From assembly GCA_017961235.1 (NCBI GenBank), contig JAGCXQ010000032.1, positions 1 through 64,000 on the forward strand: a stretch of 64,000 bases of DNA. Direction: 5' to 3'. Both the position numbers and the translations under genes were made by a program. The first letter of the stretch is position 1. The number at the start of each line of letters is the position of its first letter. Source of the DNA: Clostridiales bacterium. Lineage in GTDB: Bacteria > Bacillota > Clostridia > Saccharofermentanales > Saccharofermentanaceae. Positions 45,954-55,138 of this stretch are shown one piece after another. Under the pieces are notes generated by a model. That model was given only the letters and a program-made list of their open reading frames with translations, was not told where the DNA came from and searched no databases.

Positions 45954-47084
45954 ATGGAACCAGTAAAAAGAAATATCCTGTTAAATCCGGGTCCGTCCAC
46001 GACGACCGATACAGTAAAGTATGCGCAGGTCGTACCGGATATCTGCCCGCGTGAGAAAGAATTTGCCGGCCTGATGAAGAGCCTTCGTGAGGATCTCGTA
46101 AAAGTTGTTCACGGTGACCTTCAGGAATACACTTCCGTTTTGTTCTGCGGCTCGGGCACGATCAATATCGATGTCTGCATCAACTCGCTTCTTCCGGAAG
46201 GAAAGAAGGTCCTGGTGATCAATAACGGCGCATACTCTTCCCGTGCGGTCGAGATCTGCCAGTACTACGGACTTCCGCATATCGATCTGAAGTTCCCGGT
46301 AGATCAGCGTCCGGACCTCTCGGTGGTCGAGGAGACGATGAAGAACAACCCGGACATTGGACTTGTCCATACGACACATAACGAGACGGGAACAGGTATC
46401 CTGAATCCGATCCGTGAGATCGGTGCGCTGGTCCATAAATACGGCGCGATCTTCACAGTCGATACGACAAGCACCTATGCGATGCGCCCGATCAATATCA
46501 AGGAAGATAACGTCGATTTCCTGATGGCTTCCGCGCAAAAAGGACTCATGGCGATGACCGGTCTTTCTTTCGTGATCGGTAACCGCGCGATCCTGGAAGC
46601 TTCTGCGAATAACCCGAAGAGAAGCTACTACTGTAATCTCTTCCTGCAGTATGACTGCTTCGAGAAGACAGGTGAGATGCACTTCACTCCGCCGGTCCAG
46701 ACGATCTATGCGACGATCCAGGCCTTGAAGGAATACTGGGCAGAAGGTGAAGAAGCGAAGTGGGCACGTCATACCCGTGTCTTTGATGCGATAAACGAAG
46801 GACTGGAAGAACTTGGTTTCCGTCAGGTCATCAAGCCGGAATGGAGGACAGGCCTAGTCTCTTCCGCAATCTATCCGGACGATCCGAACTGGAGCTTCGA
46901 GAAGGTGCATGACTACTGCTATGAGCGCGGTTTCACCATCTATCCCGGAAAGATCTCGACGACGAATACATTCCGCCTCTGCGCACTTGGTGCGATCGAT
47001 GCACCGGATATCAAGGATTTCTTTAAGGTGTTCCGCGAGGCACTTGAGACGACCGGCGTGAAGATCCCGGTACAGTACAAGTAA
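45954..47084 (+). CDS. 2-aminoethylphosphonate transaminase-like (PhnW family)
   Basis: The product has 376 residues and is a fold-type I PLP enzyme. It begins ILLNPGPSTTTDTVK, has FCGSGTINIDV, HNETGTG, and FTVDTTSTYA for the PLP Asp, and SAQKGLM with the Schiff-base Lys at about 195. This is the serine-glyoxylate/AEP aminotransferase group; the neighbours (PEP mutase and phosphonopyruvate decarboxylase) point to conversion of phosphonoacetaldehyde to AEP. Used in the synthetic direction, it completes AEP. It lies 75 bp after the nucleotidyltransferase and 48 bp before the mutase. Confidence 0.88.
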   Translation: MEPVKRNILLNPGPSTTTDTVKYAQVVPDICPREKEFAGLMKSLREDLVKVVHGDLQEYTSVLFCGSGTINIDVCINSLLPEGKKVLVINNGAYSSRAVEICQYYGLPHIDLKFPVDQRPDLSVVEETMKNNPDIGLVHTTHNETGTGILNPIREIGALVHKYGAIFTVDTTSTYAMRPINIKEDNVDFLMASAQKGLMAMTGLSFVIGNRAILEASANNPKRSYYCNLFLQYDCFEKTGEMHFTPPVQTIYATIQALKEYWAEGEEAKWARHTRVFDAINEGLEELGFRQVIKPEWRTGLVSSAIYPDDPNWSFEKVHDYCYERGFTIYPGKISTTNTFRLCALGAIDAPDIKDFFKVFREALETTGVKIPVQYK

Positions 47085-47132
47085 ACCCGCACGAGCAGTG
47101 CTTTTAGATAAGGTCAAGCAAGGAGAATCATA

Positions 47133-48428
47133 ATGAAAACAGCATATACATGTTTCTGTACAGACGTGATCCATGAAGGACACATGAACATCATCAACGA
47201 AGCAAAAAAACTCGGTAAAGTCATCATCGGATGCCTTTCCGATCAGGTCCTGATCCGCTATAACAAGTTCCCGACGATCTCGCAGGATGAGCGTATGCGT
47301 CTTTATAAGACGATCCCGGGCGTGGATCAGGTCGTTCTGCAGGAGCAGATGCAGTACGATGACGTGATCGAACTCATTCACCCGGATTATGTCGTTCATG
47401 GCGATAACTGGAAAGAGGGCCCGGAGAGCACGCTGCGCGCACATGTTCAGGAACTCCTTTCCGCATATGGCGGTGAGCTCGTCGATGTTCCTTATACCTT
47501 CAATGACAAGGTCAGAAAGATCGACCTGCAGCTCCGTGAGAAGCTGGCGATGCCGGAATATAGAAGAAAGAGATTAAGACAGCTCATCGAGATGACACCG
47601 ATCGTGAAGGCGATGGAGGCACACAGCGGCCTGACAGGCCTTATCGTTGAGAAGACAGTCGTTGAGCACGAAGGAAAGCTCGACCAGTTCGACGCGATGT
47701 GGGTCAGCTCCCTCTGCGACAGTACTGCGAAGGGTAAGCCGGACATCGAGCTCGTCGATATGACCTCCCGTTTCAGAACGATCGAAGATATCACGGAAGT
47801 TACCACGAAGCCGATCATCTTTGACGGTGATACCGGCGGACTGACCGAGCACTTCGTATATACAGTAAGATCTCTCGAGAGACTCGGCGTTTCTGCCGTT
47901 ATCATCGAGGATAAGAAGGGCCTTAAGAAGAACTCCCTCTTCGGAAATGAAGTCAAGCAGACACAGGCAACGATCGAGGAGTTCTCCGAGAAGATCGCTG
48001 CCGGTAAAAAAGCACAGCTTACCGACGACTTCATGATCATCGCCCGTATCGAGAGCCTTATCCTCGAGCAGGGCATGGAAGATGCACTTGAGCGTGCTTT
48101 TGCCTTTGTAAAAGCAGGCGCCGACGGCATCATGATCCACAGCAGAAAGAAAGATCCGGCTGAGATCTGCGAGTTCTGCGACAAGTTCCGTGCCGTGGAT
48201 CCGAAGACACCGATCGTCGTCGTTCCGACAAGCTTTAATACCATCACGGAAGATGAACTTGCTGCTCATGGCGTCAACATCGTCATCTACGCCAACCAGC
48301 TGACAAGATCCGCATTCCCGGCGATGCAGCAGACCGCGGAAGATATCCTGAAGTATCACCGTGCAAAAGAAGTCGATGACAGACTCATGTCCATCAAGAA
48401 CATCATCACGCTGATCGACGAGATCTGA
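47133..48428 (+). CDS. Cytidylyltransferase-PEP mutase fusion
   Basis: The product has 431 residues. Residues 1-130 are a TagD-like nucleotidyltransferase domain with IHEGHMNII (HxGH) and ISQDERMR. Residues 150-431 are phosphoenolpyruvate mutase with IFDGDTGG and EDKKGLKKNS (about 259-268), the loop that separates mutases from isocitrate-lyase relatives. It makes the C-P bond by turning PEP into phosphonopyruvate. Such N-terminal fusions are known in phosphonate clusters. Two nucleotidyltransferase domains in one cluster is notable. AAGGAGAATC precedes the ATG. Confidence 0.93.
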   Translation: MKTAYTCFCTDVIHEGHMNIINEAKKLGKVIIGCLSDQVLIRYNKFPTISQDERMRLYKTIPGVDQVVLQEQMQYDDVIELIHPDYVVHGDNWKEGPESTLRAHVQELLSAYGGELVDVPYTFNDKVRKIDLQLREKLAMPEYRRKRLRQLIEMTPIVKAMEAHSGLTGLIVEKTVVEHEGKLDQFDAMWVSSLCDSTAKGKPDIELVDMTSRFRTIEDITEVTTKPIIFDGDTGGLTEHFVYTVRSLERLGVSAVIIEDKKGLKKNSLFGNEVKQTQATIEEFSEKIAAGKKAQLTDDFMIIARIESLILEQGMEDALERAFAFVKAGADGIMIHSRKKDPAEICEFCDKFRAVDPKTPIVVVPTSFNTITEDELAAHGVNIVIYANQLTRSAFPAMQQTAEDILKYHRAKEVDDRLMSIKNIITLIDEI

Positions 48429-48502
48429 TCAGCGTTGCGCCTGTGACGGGCCTCTGAAAAACATAAGACAGGTGCGGCATGCCTGAAGAATAGGAGAAGA
48501 AT

Positions 48503-49624
48503 ATGAAAGTTGAAAAACTTGTTGATATCATTGGAGCAGATTTTTATACCGGTGTTCCGGATTCCCAGCTAAAAGCACTGTGCAATTACCTGATGCATAC
48601 CTATGGCATCGATGCGCATCACCATGTGATCGCGGCAAACGAGGGTAACTGCACGGCTCTGGCGGCAGGATACCACCTCGCCACAGGCAAGGTCCCGGTC
48701 GTCTATATGCAGAACAGCGGTGAGGGAAACATCATCAACCCGGTCGCCAGCCTTCTGAATGATAAGGTATATGCGATCCCGACTATCTTCATCATCGGCT
48801 GGCGCGGCGAGCCCGGCATCCACGATGAACCGCAGCATATCTATCAGGGTGAGGTTACGATCAAGCTTCTGGACGATATGGGTATCGCAAGCTTTGCGAT
48901 CGGAAAAGACACGACCGATGAGGAAGTGGAAGCGAAGATGGACGAGTTCAGAAAGATCCTTGCGGAAGGTAAGGATGTCGCATTTGTTATCCGAAAGGGC
49001 GCTCTCTCCTACGATGAGAAAGTCGTCTATGAGAACGATAACACCATGGTCAGAGAAGAGATCATCCAGCACATCGTGGCCGTCAGTGAAGAAGACCCGA
49101 TCATCTCCACCACAGGTAAGGCGTCACGAGAGCTTTTCGAGACGCGTGTAGCAAACGGCCAGAGCCATAAGTATGACTTCCTGACTGTCGGATCGATGGG
49201 CCACAGCTCCTCGATCGCACTGGGTGTCGCGATCAATAAGCCGAACCAGAAGATCTGGTGTGTCGATGGTGACGGCGCGGTGCTGATGCACATGGGTTCC
49301 ATGGCGCTCCTTGGTTCCAACCAGCCGAAGAATCTCGTACATATCGTGATCAATAACGGCGCACATGAGACCGTCGGCGGCATGCCTACAGTCATGGGTG
49401 ATGTCGATCTCGTCGGCGTGGCCAAGGCCTGCGGTTATCCGTATGCTGTCCGCGTCAATGATTTTGAGGAACTTGACCGCGAGCTGAATCTTGCCAAGGG
49501 ATTAAATGAACTCTGTCTGATCGAAGTCATGTGCAGTATCGGTGCACGTGACGACCTCGGCCGTCCGACCACGACAGCTCTTGAGAATAAGCAGAATTTC
49601 ATGGAGTATATCGCAACGCTGTAA
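48503..49624 (+). CDS. Phosphonopyruvate decarboxylase
   Basis: The product has 373 residues and is a TPP enzyme. DFYTGVPDSQLK opens the domain, ANEGNCTALAAGYHLATG carries the catalytic Glu, and GWRGEPGIHDEPQH marks the phosphonopyruvate decarboxylase family. The TPP/Mg site is GDGAVLMHMGS, ending at INNGAHETVGG. It pulls the unfavourable PEP mutase equilibrium forward by giving phosphonoacetaldehyde. AGGAGAAGA precedes the ATG, 74 bp after the mutase gene. Its stop codon is the first element of a repeat block. Confidence 0.95.
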   Translation: MKVEKLVDIIGADFYTGVPDSQLKALCNYLMHTYGIDAHHHVIAANEGNCTALAAGYHLATGKVPVVYMQNSGEGNIINPVASLLNDKVYAIPTIFIIGWRGEPGIHDEPQHIYQGEVTIKLLDDMGIASFAIGKDTTDEEVEAKMDEFRKILAEGKDVAFVIRKGALSYDEKVVYENDNTMVREEIIQHIVAVSEEDPIISTTGKASRELFETRVANGQSHKYDFLTVGSMGHSSSIALGVAINKPNQKIWCVDGDGAVLMHMGSMALLGSNQPKNLVHIVINNGAHETVGGMPTVMGDVDLVGVAKACGYPYAVRVNDFEELDRELNLAKGLNELCLIEVMCSIGARDDLGRPTTTALENKQNFMEYIATL

Positions 49625-49690
49625 GCTACAAAATGATATAAGCTTCGAAAACAAAGTAAGCTTCAAAAATGCTATAAGCTTCCAATGAAA
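49622..49690 (+). repeat. Four degenerate 17-18-bp repeats starting TAAGCT
   Basis: TAAGCT recurs at 49622, 49639, 49657 and 49674, the last three as TAAGCTTC followed by A-rich sequence. The first overlaps the decarboxylase stop codon and the last reaches the GGAGG of the next gene. Even spacing near two helical turns suggests an operator array or slippage-derived repeats. Confidence 0.6.
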
Positions 49691-49704
49691 AAGGAGGTTC
49701 GGGT

Positions 49705-51114
49705 ATGGCTCATCTGACGACGTATTCGTGCAGAAACTGCGGAGGCGTCCTGATCAAGGACCAGATGCAGGAGGTACTCGAATGTCCTTTTTGCGGAAAT
49801 GCATATGACCTTGTAAGAATGCACAGTGACGAATATCTGTCCCGTGCCCAGGTCAATATGCAGCAGATGGAATTTCATGCGGCAAAGGAAAAGTATGAAA
49901 CGGTCTTAAGTAAAGACCCGCAGAATTTTGACGCGCTCCAGGGACTTGTATTGTGTTCCGGTAAGGTCCAGTCCGAAAAAGAACTCCGTACGCCGGGAAA
50001 AATGAAAGACCGTGCATTTGATGAGATGATGGCGGCGGCAGATGATGCGAAGAAGAGAGCCGCCCCGGAGCATGCGGAATATTTCTCCGTGCTCCATCAG
50101 CTCACCGAACTTGCGAAGAATCACCAGCTTACTGATAAAAGGATAGATTCTCTTTCGGAAGCTTCCTCTGAAAAATTCCATAGATTCGCGCTCCAGGATG
50201 TTGTCAGGACCGCCTATTATACTCTGATCTGCACTCTGATCGGTGTTACTATTCGTGTATGGACACAAGTTCCTGAGGACGCGAAATTAATGCTCACGAT
50301 CGTCCTGATCCTGGTGGGATTATTGGTCGTTTCTTTTATCGTGGATAATCTGTTCTTAAAACCATTTCTGAAAAGAGACACGCATAAGGAGTTATCTAAG
50401 CTTCATAATGCCAAGGATACCAGTGTCCTGAATCAAAAAGCACTGGAAAAGGACTATGCGGAACTGTATCAGAAGCTCGAGAGCCTAAGACCTGAGAAGC
50501 AGGACGCCTCTGCTGCACCTGCCTACAATTCTTCGTTAGTAAAAGATCTTATTTCAGAAGATTCGGAAGGCGCCTTGAGCTGCTCGCAGTGCGGAGGGAA
50601 GCTTCTGCCGGATAAAACAAATCGAGCATACCGGTGTACGTCCTGCGGAGTCGCATTCGGAAATACGATCCTCTTTGACGAAAATGCTGTAGAGAACGCG
50701 AAAAAGTCGATCCTTGACGGAGAGTTTAATGAGGCGGATCTGTGGTGCCGCTGTGCACTGACGACGCAGCCGCATAATTTCTATGCGCTGCAAAGACGCG
50801 TCCTGTGTGCCGGGAAATGGAAAATGATGAGTGATCTTGTCGCCCAGAAGACGCTGACATCGATCCGGAAAAAGAGCGTGCTGGCGCGGCTTAATGAAGC
50901 GAAGGAGCATGCGGCTACTCCCTATGATGCGGAGTATTTCCAAAAGTGCGATGAAATGATCGATCTGCATGAACGGTACTGGGCAAAGACGAGAGAGTAC
51001 AGTAAAGATCCGCAGGCGATCAATTCCTTAAAACAGGAACTAGAGGCGAAAGGCCGCGAGATCTACGATATCGATAACATGCGTGAACAAAGCGCGATGT
51101 CAGGTGTTATCTGA
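49705..51114 (+). CDS. Duplicated zinc-ribbon/TPR-like membrane protein
   Basis: The product has 469 residues in two similar halves. Each has a zinc ribbon (CRNCG with CPFCG; CSQCG with CTSCG) followed by TPR-like helices with matching phrases: FDALQGLVLCSGKVQSEKEL in the first and FYALQRRVLCAGKWKMMSDL in the second. Two membrane helices (about 172-187 and 195-215) sit between them. It is not a known phosphonate enzyme, so it may be a bystander or a scaffold for the membrane proteins nearby. AAGGAGGTT precedes the ATG. It converges with the YidC-sulfatase operon. Confidence 0.72.
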   Translation: MAHLTTYSCRNCGGVLIKDQMQEVLECPFCGNAYDLVRMHSDEYLSRAQVNMQQMEFHAAKEKYETVLSKDPQNFDALQGLVLCSGKVQSEKELRTPGKMKDRAFDEMMAAADDAKKRAAPEHAEYFSVLHQLTELAKNHQLTDKRIDSLSEASSEKFHRFALQDVVRTAYYTLICTLIGVTIRVWTQVPEDAKLMLTIVLILVGLLVVSFIVDNLFLKPFLKRDTHKELSKLHNAKDTSVLNQKALEKDYAELYQKLESLRPEKQDASAAPAYNSSLVKDLISEDSEGALSCSQCGGKLLPDKTNRAYRCTSCGVAFGNTILFDENAVENAKKSILDGEFNEADLWCRCALTTQPHNFYALQRRVLCAGKWKMMSDLVAQKTLTSIRKKSVLARLNEAKEHAATPYDAEYFQKCDEMIDLHERYWAKTREYSKDPQAINSLKQELEAKGREIYDIDNMREQSAMSGVI

Positions 51115-51160
51115 TTAGGATCAGAGATCCCCTTTATAATTCAGGTATGGGAAAACAGGA

Positions 51161-53788
51161 TCACTTTTCTTCCTGTTTCCAGTTCTTCTTATCAAAGATA
51201 TCCGGACCGTTGAGAGAATACCAGATCGTGTCGGTAAAGACATTGCCGGCGTCCTTCTGGAGATCCCAGCGGTCTGTGTACATGATCAGGAGTTTGTCGG
51301 CATCCTTCGCTTCGGGCTGGAAGATCGGGCGGGAAGTGAAGGGATTGACCGGATCGTCGATCAGGCCGTTCATCGCAAGATACGGAGTATCGGCGTTTGT
51401 CATGAAGGTGTAGTCCGTCTTAAAGTCGCCCGTCGCACCGAAGTCCTTTACGAAAAGCACCGGGTTATACGCCATTGCGTCCTCGGGGTTATATTCCGCG
51501 CCGGCATTCGCACCATCGAGGAAGAGCATGTCCTCATAGTGCTCCAGCGGCCAGCCGTGGTCGGATACGATGATGATCCTGGTGTTGTCATAGACACCGA
51601 TCTCCTTGAGATGATCCATCCACCGGCCAAGCTGCAGCCATGCCGCCATATTGCACTGGTAGTGCGTGAGCTTATAGCGGGTGCGGGGCTCCATCGCAAG
51701 GGTCCTGCCATCGCAGGTGAAGCGGTCGGTGTGCGTCTTATCAAACTCCGTGTTATCGACTTCATACTGTGGCGCATATTCCGGCTCCTGGAGCGGCATC
51801 GTGTTATGTGCCGTGCCGTTCTGGATCAGGAAGAAATGGTTCTTGCCGGAGGTATCTGCCTTCGTCAGGGAAGGCAGCGCATGCAGAGATTCGTAGGAAT
51901 CACGGAAAAGATTCATATATGCCGGCGAGATGATGTAGTGTGCTTCATCGTCGCCGAAAGTCTGCATCGAGAGCTTACTGTTATCGGGCGCGAAGTAGGT
52001 GCCATCCGTATAGACGACCGGCTGGAAAATCAGCGGGGACGCCTTCATGAGGCTGTAGCAGAAGAAGTTTCTCTTCCAGGTGGACATGATCTGCTTATCC
52101 GACGCATCCGAATCACGGAAAAGTCCGAGCTCGGTGTTATAGGCCTTTATTCCCGGATACGGATCGTAGATCGACAGATCCGGGATCGCGCTATAGCCGG
52201 CAAACGGCGGGTCAAATACCGTGACATCATATCCGTTCTCAGAAAAAAGCACCGGCATCGTGAGCAGGGCTTCGTCGTGCTTCTGAACGAGGGAGACATC
52301 GGATCTGCTGTTGATCGCATCCGGCGTATAGTCATACCCTCCGAAAAGCGCCGGCGCCGCGATGACGGTGCGCATACCGAAGGAAAGAGTATTGGGATAC
52401 CAGGTAAATCCCGAGAACTGGGAAACCAGTTCCGGACGCTCCTGGAACATATATGGGATATAGGCGGAGATCGCGCGGTCCACCATGACGACGACTACGT
52501 TCTTGCCGTCTTTACTGAGTTCTACGGTAGGAAGATCCTTCGTGGTGCTCTCCATCACGCGGCGGATCTTCGGCATCTCAGAGCTGATCTGATAGATGTT
52601 ATAGCAGGAGATGGCGGTGGCTACGATCACGAGGATCGGCGCCAGGAAACGGACGATGGCAGTGCTTTTGACGAAGAGGAAAATAACGGCAGCGATAATG
52701 ACAGCTACAAGAAGCAGGTTCAGCATCGCTGATGCGGCATCGTGCACGAGTCCTGTGTCGAACTGAAGGTCGGATGAGAGGATACTCTCGCTTTTGCCGA
52801 AGAGAAGGAAGTTCGCTGTCCCGATGAAGGCGAGGCACCAGATGGCGCAGGCCGCGCGCTTACGGTTCTTCGGACCCGCGAGGTAGTAGAAAAGTCCGCC
52901 CCAGATCACAAATGCACCTGTTGCGGTGAGAAGCGAGTAGATGATGTATCGTACCGGTGAGTGGACGGAGGTCATCAGGACGAACTCGGAGGTCGAGGAC
53001 GAGATGACGAAGGACGGGATCAGTGCACCGAGGAAAACACTCAGGAAGATCGCGCCGAGAAGGAAAAGCCTGTTGGTCGAAGGATCTTTCTCGACGGAAG
53101 GCTTCTCCGCCTTTTTCGGCTTCCTGTTCACGATGTTCTTGATCAGTGAGAAGATGTTGTTCAGCGTCCAGTAGAGGACCAGTCCCGACGGGGAGTTATA
53201 AAGAAGCACGAGGAAGATCAGTGCCATACCGTGGAGCTGGATCTTGTCCTTGAACTTCAGGCCCTTCGTATAGATCTCCGAAGAGACGACATTGATCAGG
53301 GTCATCAGGACAGGAAGAACGTTGATCGTAAGGCCGCCGATCGTAAGAAGCTTGTCCGGCTGGCCGAGGTCCTTAATGATCCAGAAGCTCGTGCCGCGGA
53401 GGACCGGCAGGTCCGAAAGGAAATTATATGCCGCGATGAAGAACGGGATCTGCAGAAGAAGTGCGATCGAGGATCTCAGCGCGTAGATCGGCTTATAGTT
53501 GTTCTCTTTATAGAAGGCCTGGAGCATCATGTAACGCTCGTCGCCCTTAAAGGTCTTCTTGATGTGATCGACGAAGGGCTCCATGCGTGTCTGCCGGTCT
53601 TTCTCCTGCGCCTGGATCGCATCCGCCCGGTTATAGAAGGGGAGAAGCAGGAGATTCACGACGAGACTTAAGGGGAAGATCGCCGCGCCGTAGCTTCGCA
53701 GAAAATGGTACGCGGCCGCATAGACCGCCTCCAGGATCAGCGTTAGAGGTGAGAGTAATAGTTGATATAGGATACTCCCGAACGACAC
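51161..53788 (-). CDS. YidC/Oxa1-like membrane domain fused to a sulfatase/LTA-synthase-like domain (second copy)
   Basis: The product has 875 residues. Residues 1-225 match the YidC/Oxa1 core, with the amphipathic loop and helix order kept (FPLSLVVNLLLLPFYNRAD, NSPSGLVLYWTLNNIFSL). The Arg that follows the two valines in insertases is Asn. More membrane helices (about 240-400) follow. From about 415 there is an alkaline-phosphatase-superfamily domain: VVVVMVDRAIS, YPNTLSFGMRTVIAAPALFGG with a candidate nucleophile Thr, and IIIVSDHGWPLE. It may transfer a phosphorus-bearing group onto a surface polymer. GTG start after AAGGG, 3 bp behind the transferase gene. Confidence 0.85.
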   Translation of the reverse strand: MSFGSILYQLLLSPLTLILEAVYAAAYHFLRSYGAAIFPLSLVVNLLLLPFYNRADAIQAQEKDRQTRMEPFVDHIKKTFKGDERYMMLQAFYKENNYKPIYALRSSIALLLQIPFFIAAYNFLSDLPVLRGTSFWIIKDLGQPDKLLTIGGLTINVLPVLMTLINVVSSEIYTKGLKFKDKIQLHGMALIFLVLLYNSPSGLVLYWTLNNIFSLIKNIVNRKPKKAEKPSVEKDPSTNRLFLLGAIFLSVFLGALIPSFVISSSTSEFVLMTSVHSPVRYIIYSLLTATGAFVIWGGLFYYLAGPKNRKRAACAIWCLAFIGTANFLLFGKSESILSSDLQFDTGLVHDAASAMLNLLLVAVIIAAVIFLFVKSTAIVRFLAPILVIVATAISCYNIYQISSEMPKIRRVMESTTKDLPTVELSKDGKNVVVVMVDRAISAYIPYMFQERPELVSQFSGFTWYPNTLSFGMRTVIAAPALFGGYDYTPDAINSRSDVSLVQKHDEALLTMPVLFSENGYDVTVFDPPFAGYSAIPDLSIYDPYPGIKAYNTELGLFRDSDASDKQIMSTWKRNFFCYSLMKASPLIFQPVVYTDGTYFAPDNSKLSMQTFGDDEAHYIISPAYMNLFRDSYESLHALPSLTKADTSGKNHFFLIQNGTAHNTMPLQEPEYAPQYEVDNTEFDKTHTDRFTCDGRTLAMEPRTRYKLTHYQCNMAAWLQLGRWMDHLKEIGVYDNTRIIIVSDHGWPLEHYEDMLFLDGANAGAEYNPEDAMAYNPVLFVKDFGATGDFKTDYTFMTNADTPYLAMNGLIDDPVNPFTSRPIFQPEAKDADKLLIMYTDRWDLQKDAGNVFTDTIWYSLNGPDIFDKKNWKQEEK

Positions 53789-53791
53789 TTC

Positions 53792-55138
53792 TTACCCTTT
53801 CTTTTTCGATTTCTTCTTCGAATCCTTTTCGGATACTTCTTCGGTTTTCTTCGTCAGTTCCTCATACTTGGAGACGAGGTAGTCGCAGACACGGGTGGTG
53901 CCTTCGCCCTGATATGCCCAGGCTTCGTCTCTTACCTGATGACGGCTCTCGGCAAAAGAACTGTCCTCGAGGCAGTCATCGATCATCTTCTTTAAGTCGC
54001 CTCTGTTTTCCTTCGTGAGCTTGGCGCCCAGTCTCGGGATAACGCTTAAGCCCCACGGGAGACGCTTGAGCCACCATGCATCATAAGGAGATGCATCGAA
54101 CTCGGTGTCTGCGCAGATGACCGGCTTATCGAATACGAGCGAGAAGTCGAAGATAACACCACTGAAGTCGGAGATCAGGATATCGGAGCGGTTCAGGGCA
54201 TCGAAGTTATCGGTATCTCTGTTCCACTCGATCTGATCACCATCCGGGAACTCCGCCATCAGCTTATCCATCAGTTCTTTTTCCGAAGTAAAGGACTGCG
54301 GGTGCGGACGGACGATGATGTGATATCCGGTCGCGAGAAGATCGCGGATGAATTCTTCACCATAGCGGGAAAGGATCGCGCTCGCGCCCCAGGAAGGAGC
54401 GAGAAGCACAGTACGGGTCTTTCTGGAAGAATCAGCGGAGGGTGCTTTTTCCGAATCGGAATCAGAGGAAGAACTGTCAGAAGCAGCTGCTTTTCTCTCC
54501 TCGAATTTTCTCTTCTTTTCATCCATAAAAGGCGAGCCCGTCAGGACAAGTTCTTTTGCCTTCAGATGGCGGACCTCCTCGAGGTCACGCGTGTCATCGA
54601 TCTGGAACTGGCCGGAGCAGAGGACCGCATCGTAGAAGTCGATACCGAACATTCTGTAAGTCGTCATCTCGGCAGGGGAGTGCGGGATGTGGACGTAGTA
54701 CTTGGCGTCCTTGCTACGCTTCCACTGATAGACATCCACGCCCGGAGTAGTGGAGAGAACGATCGTTGCCTTGACGAAGTTGAGCTTCGCAAATGCCTTG
54801 TTACCGGGACCGATGCACTCGGTCTTGACGTGCTCCATCTCGGATTTCAGGCCCGGATCATCCTCGGAGGCGGTCATATAGACGCAGTCAAAACCTCTCT
54901 TATCCATCTCCTTCAGGATCGGCTCGAAGACCGACCAGTAACGCTTGTCATCGGAAAAGATCGCGAGCTTGATCGCCTTATCGGAATCATCCTTCGCTTT
55001 ACCGCCGCTCAAGAGAAAACGGATCTTGACCCACAGGCCTTTGAAAGCAAATCTCGCTACGCCGAGAAGACCGATCAGGATCGCAAAGAGCATGGAACCC
55101 GTACCCGGGTCGATATAAAGTCGTACGATATTCATCAT
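53792..55138 (-). CDS. CDP-glycerol glycerophosphotransferase-like protein (TagB/TagF family)
   Basis: The product has 448 residues. A membrane-associated N-terminus (about 9-45) precedes a GT-B-type fold with STTPGVDVYQWKRS, VHIPHSPAEMTTYRMFG, LAPSWGASAILSRYG, VRPHPQS and LISDFSGVIFDFSLVF. These are hallmarks of the Glyphos_transf family, which adds glycerol- or ribitol-phosphate to teichoic acids. A Ser/Asp-rich insert lies around residue 215-240, and the tail is Lys/Glu-rich. Its start overlaps the stop of the upstream YidC-sulfatase gene, with GAGGAG just before; TTG 55141 and ATG 55135 are nearby alternatives. Confidence 0.88.
   Translation of the reverse strand: MMNIVRLYIDPGTGSMLFAILIGLLGVARFAFKGLWVKIRFLLSGGKAKDDSDKAIKLAIFSDDKRYWSVFEPILKEMDKRGFDCVYMTASEDDPGLKSEMEHVKTECIGPGNKAFAKLNFVKATIVLSTTPGVDVYQWKRSKDAKYYVHIPHSPAEMTTYRMFGIDFYDAVLCSGQFQIDDTRDLEEVRHLKAKELVLTGSPFMDEKKRKFEERKAAASDSSSSDSDSEKAPSADSSRKTRTVLLAPSWGASAILSRYGEEFIRDLLATGYHIIVRPHPQSFTSEKELMDKLMAEFPDGDQIEWNRDTDNFDALNRSDILISDFSGVIFDFSLVFDKPVICADTEFDASPYDAWWLKRLPWGLSVIPRLGAKLTKENRGDLKKMIDDCLEDSSFAESRHQVRDEAWAYQGEGTTRVCDYLVSKYEELTKKTEEVSEKDSKKKSKKKG

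Noticed and set aside
51115-51160. Terminator between the convergent zinc-ribbon/TPR and YidC-sulfatase genes
   Set aside because: Only a 5-bp GGATC/GATCC hairpin without a good T-run is visible.
51161-53788. Plain YidC membrane insertase annotation
   Set aside because: The conserved groove Arg is Asn, and most of the protein is a sulfatase-like domain; calling it an insertase would mislead.
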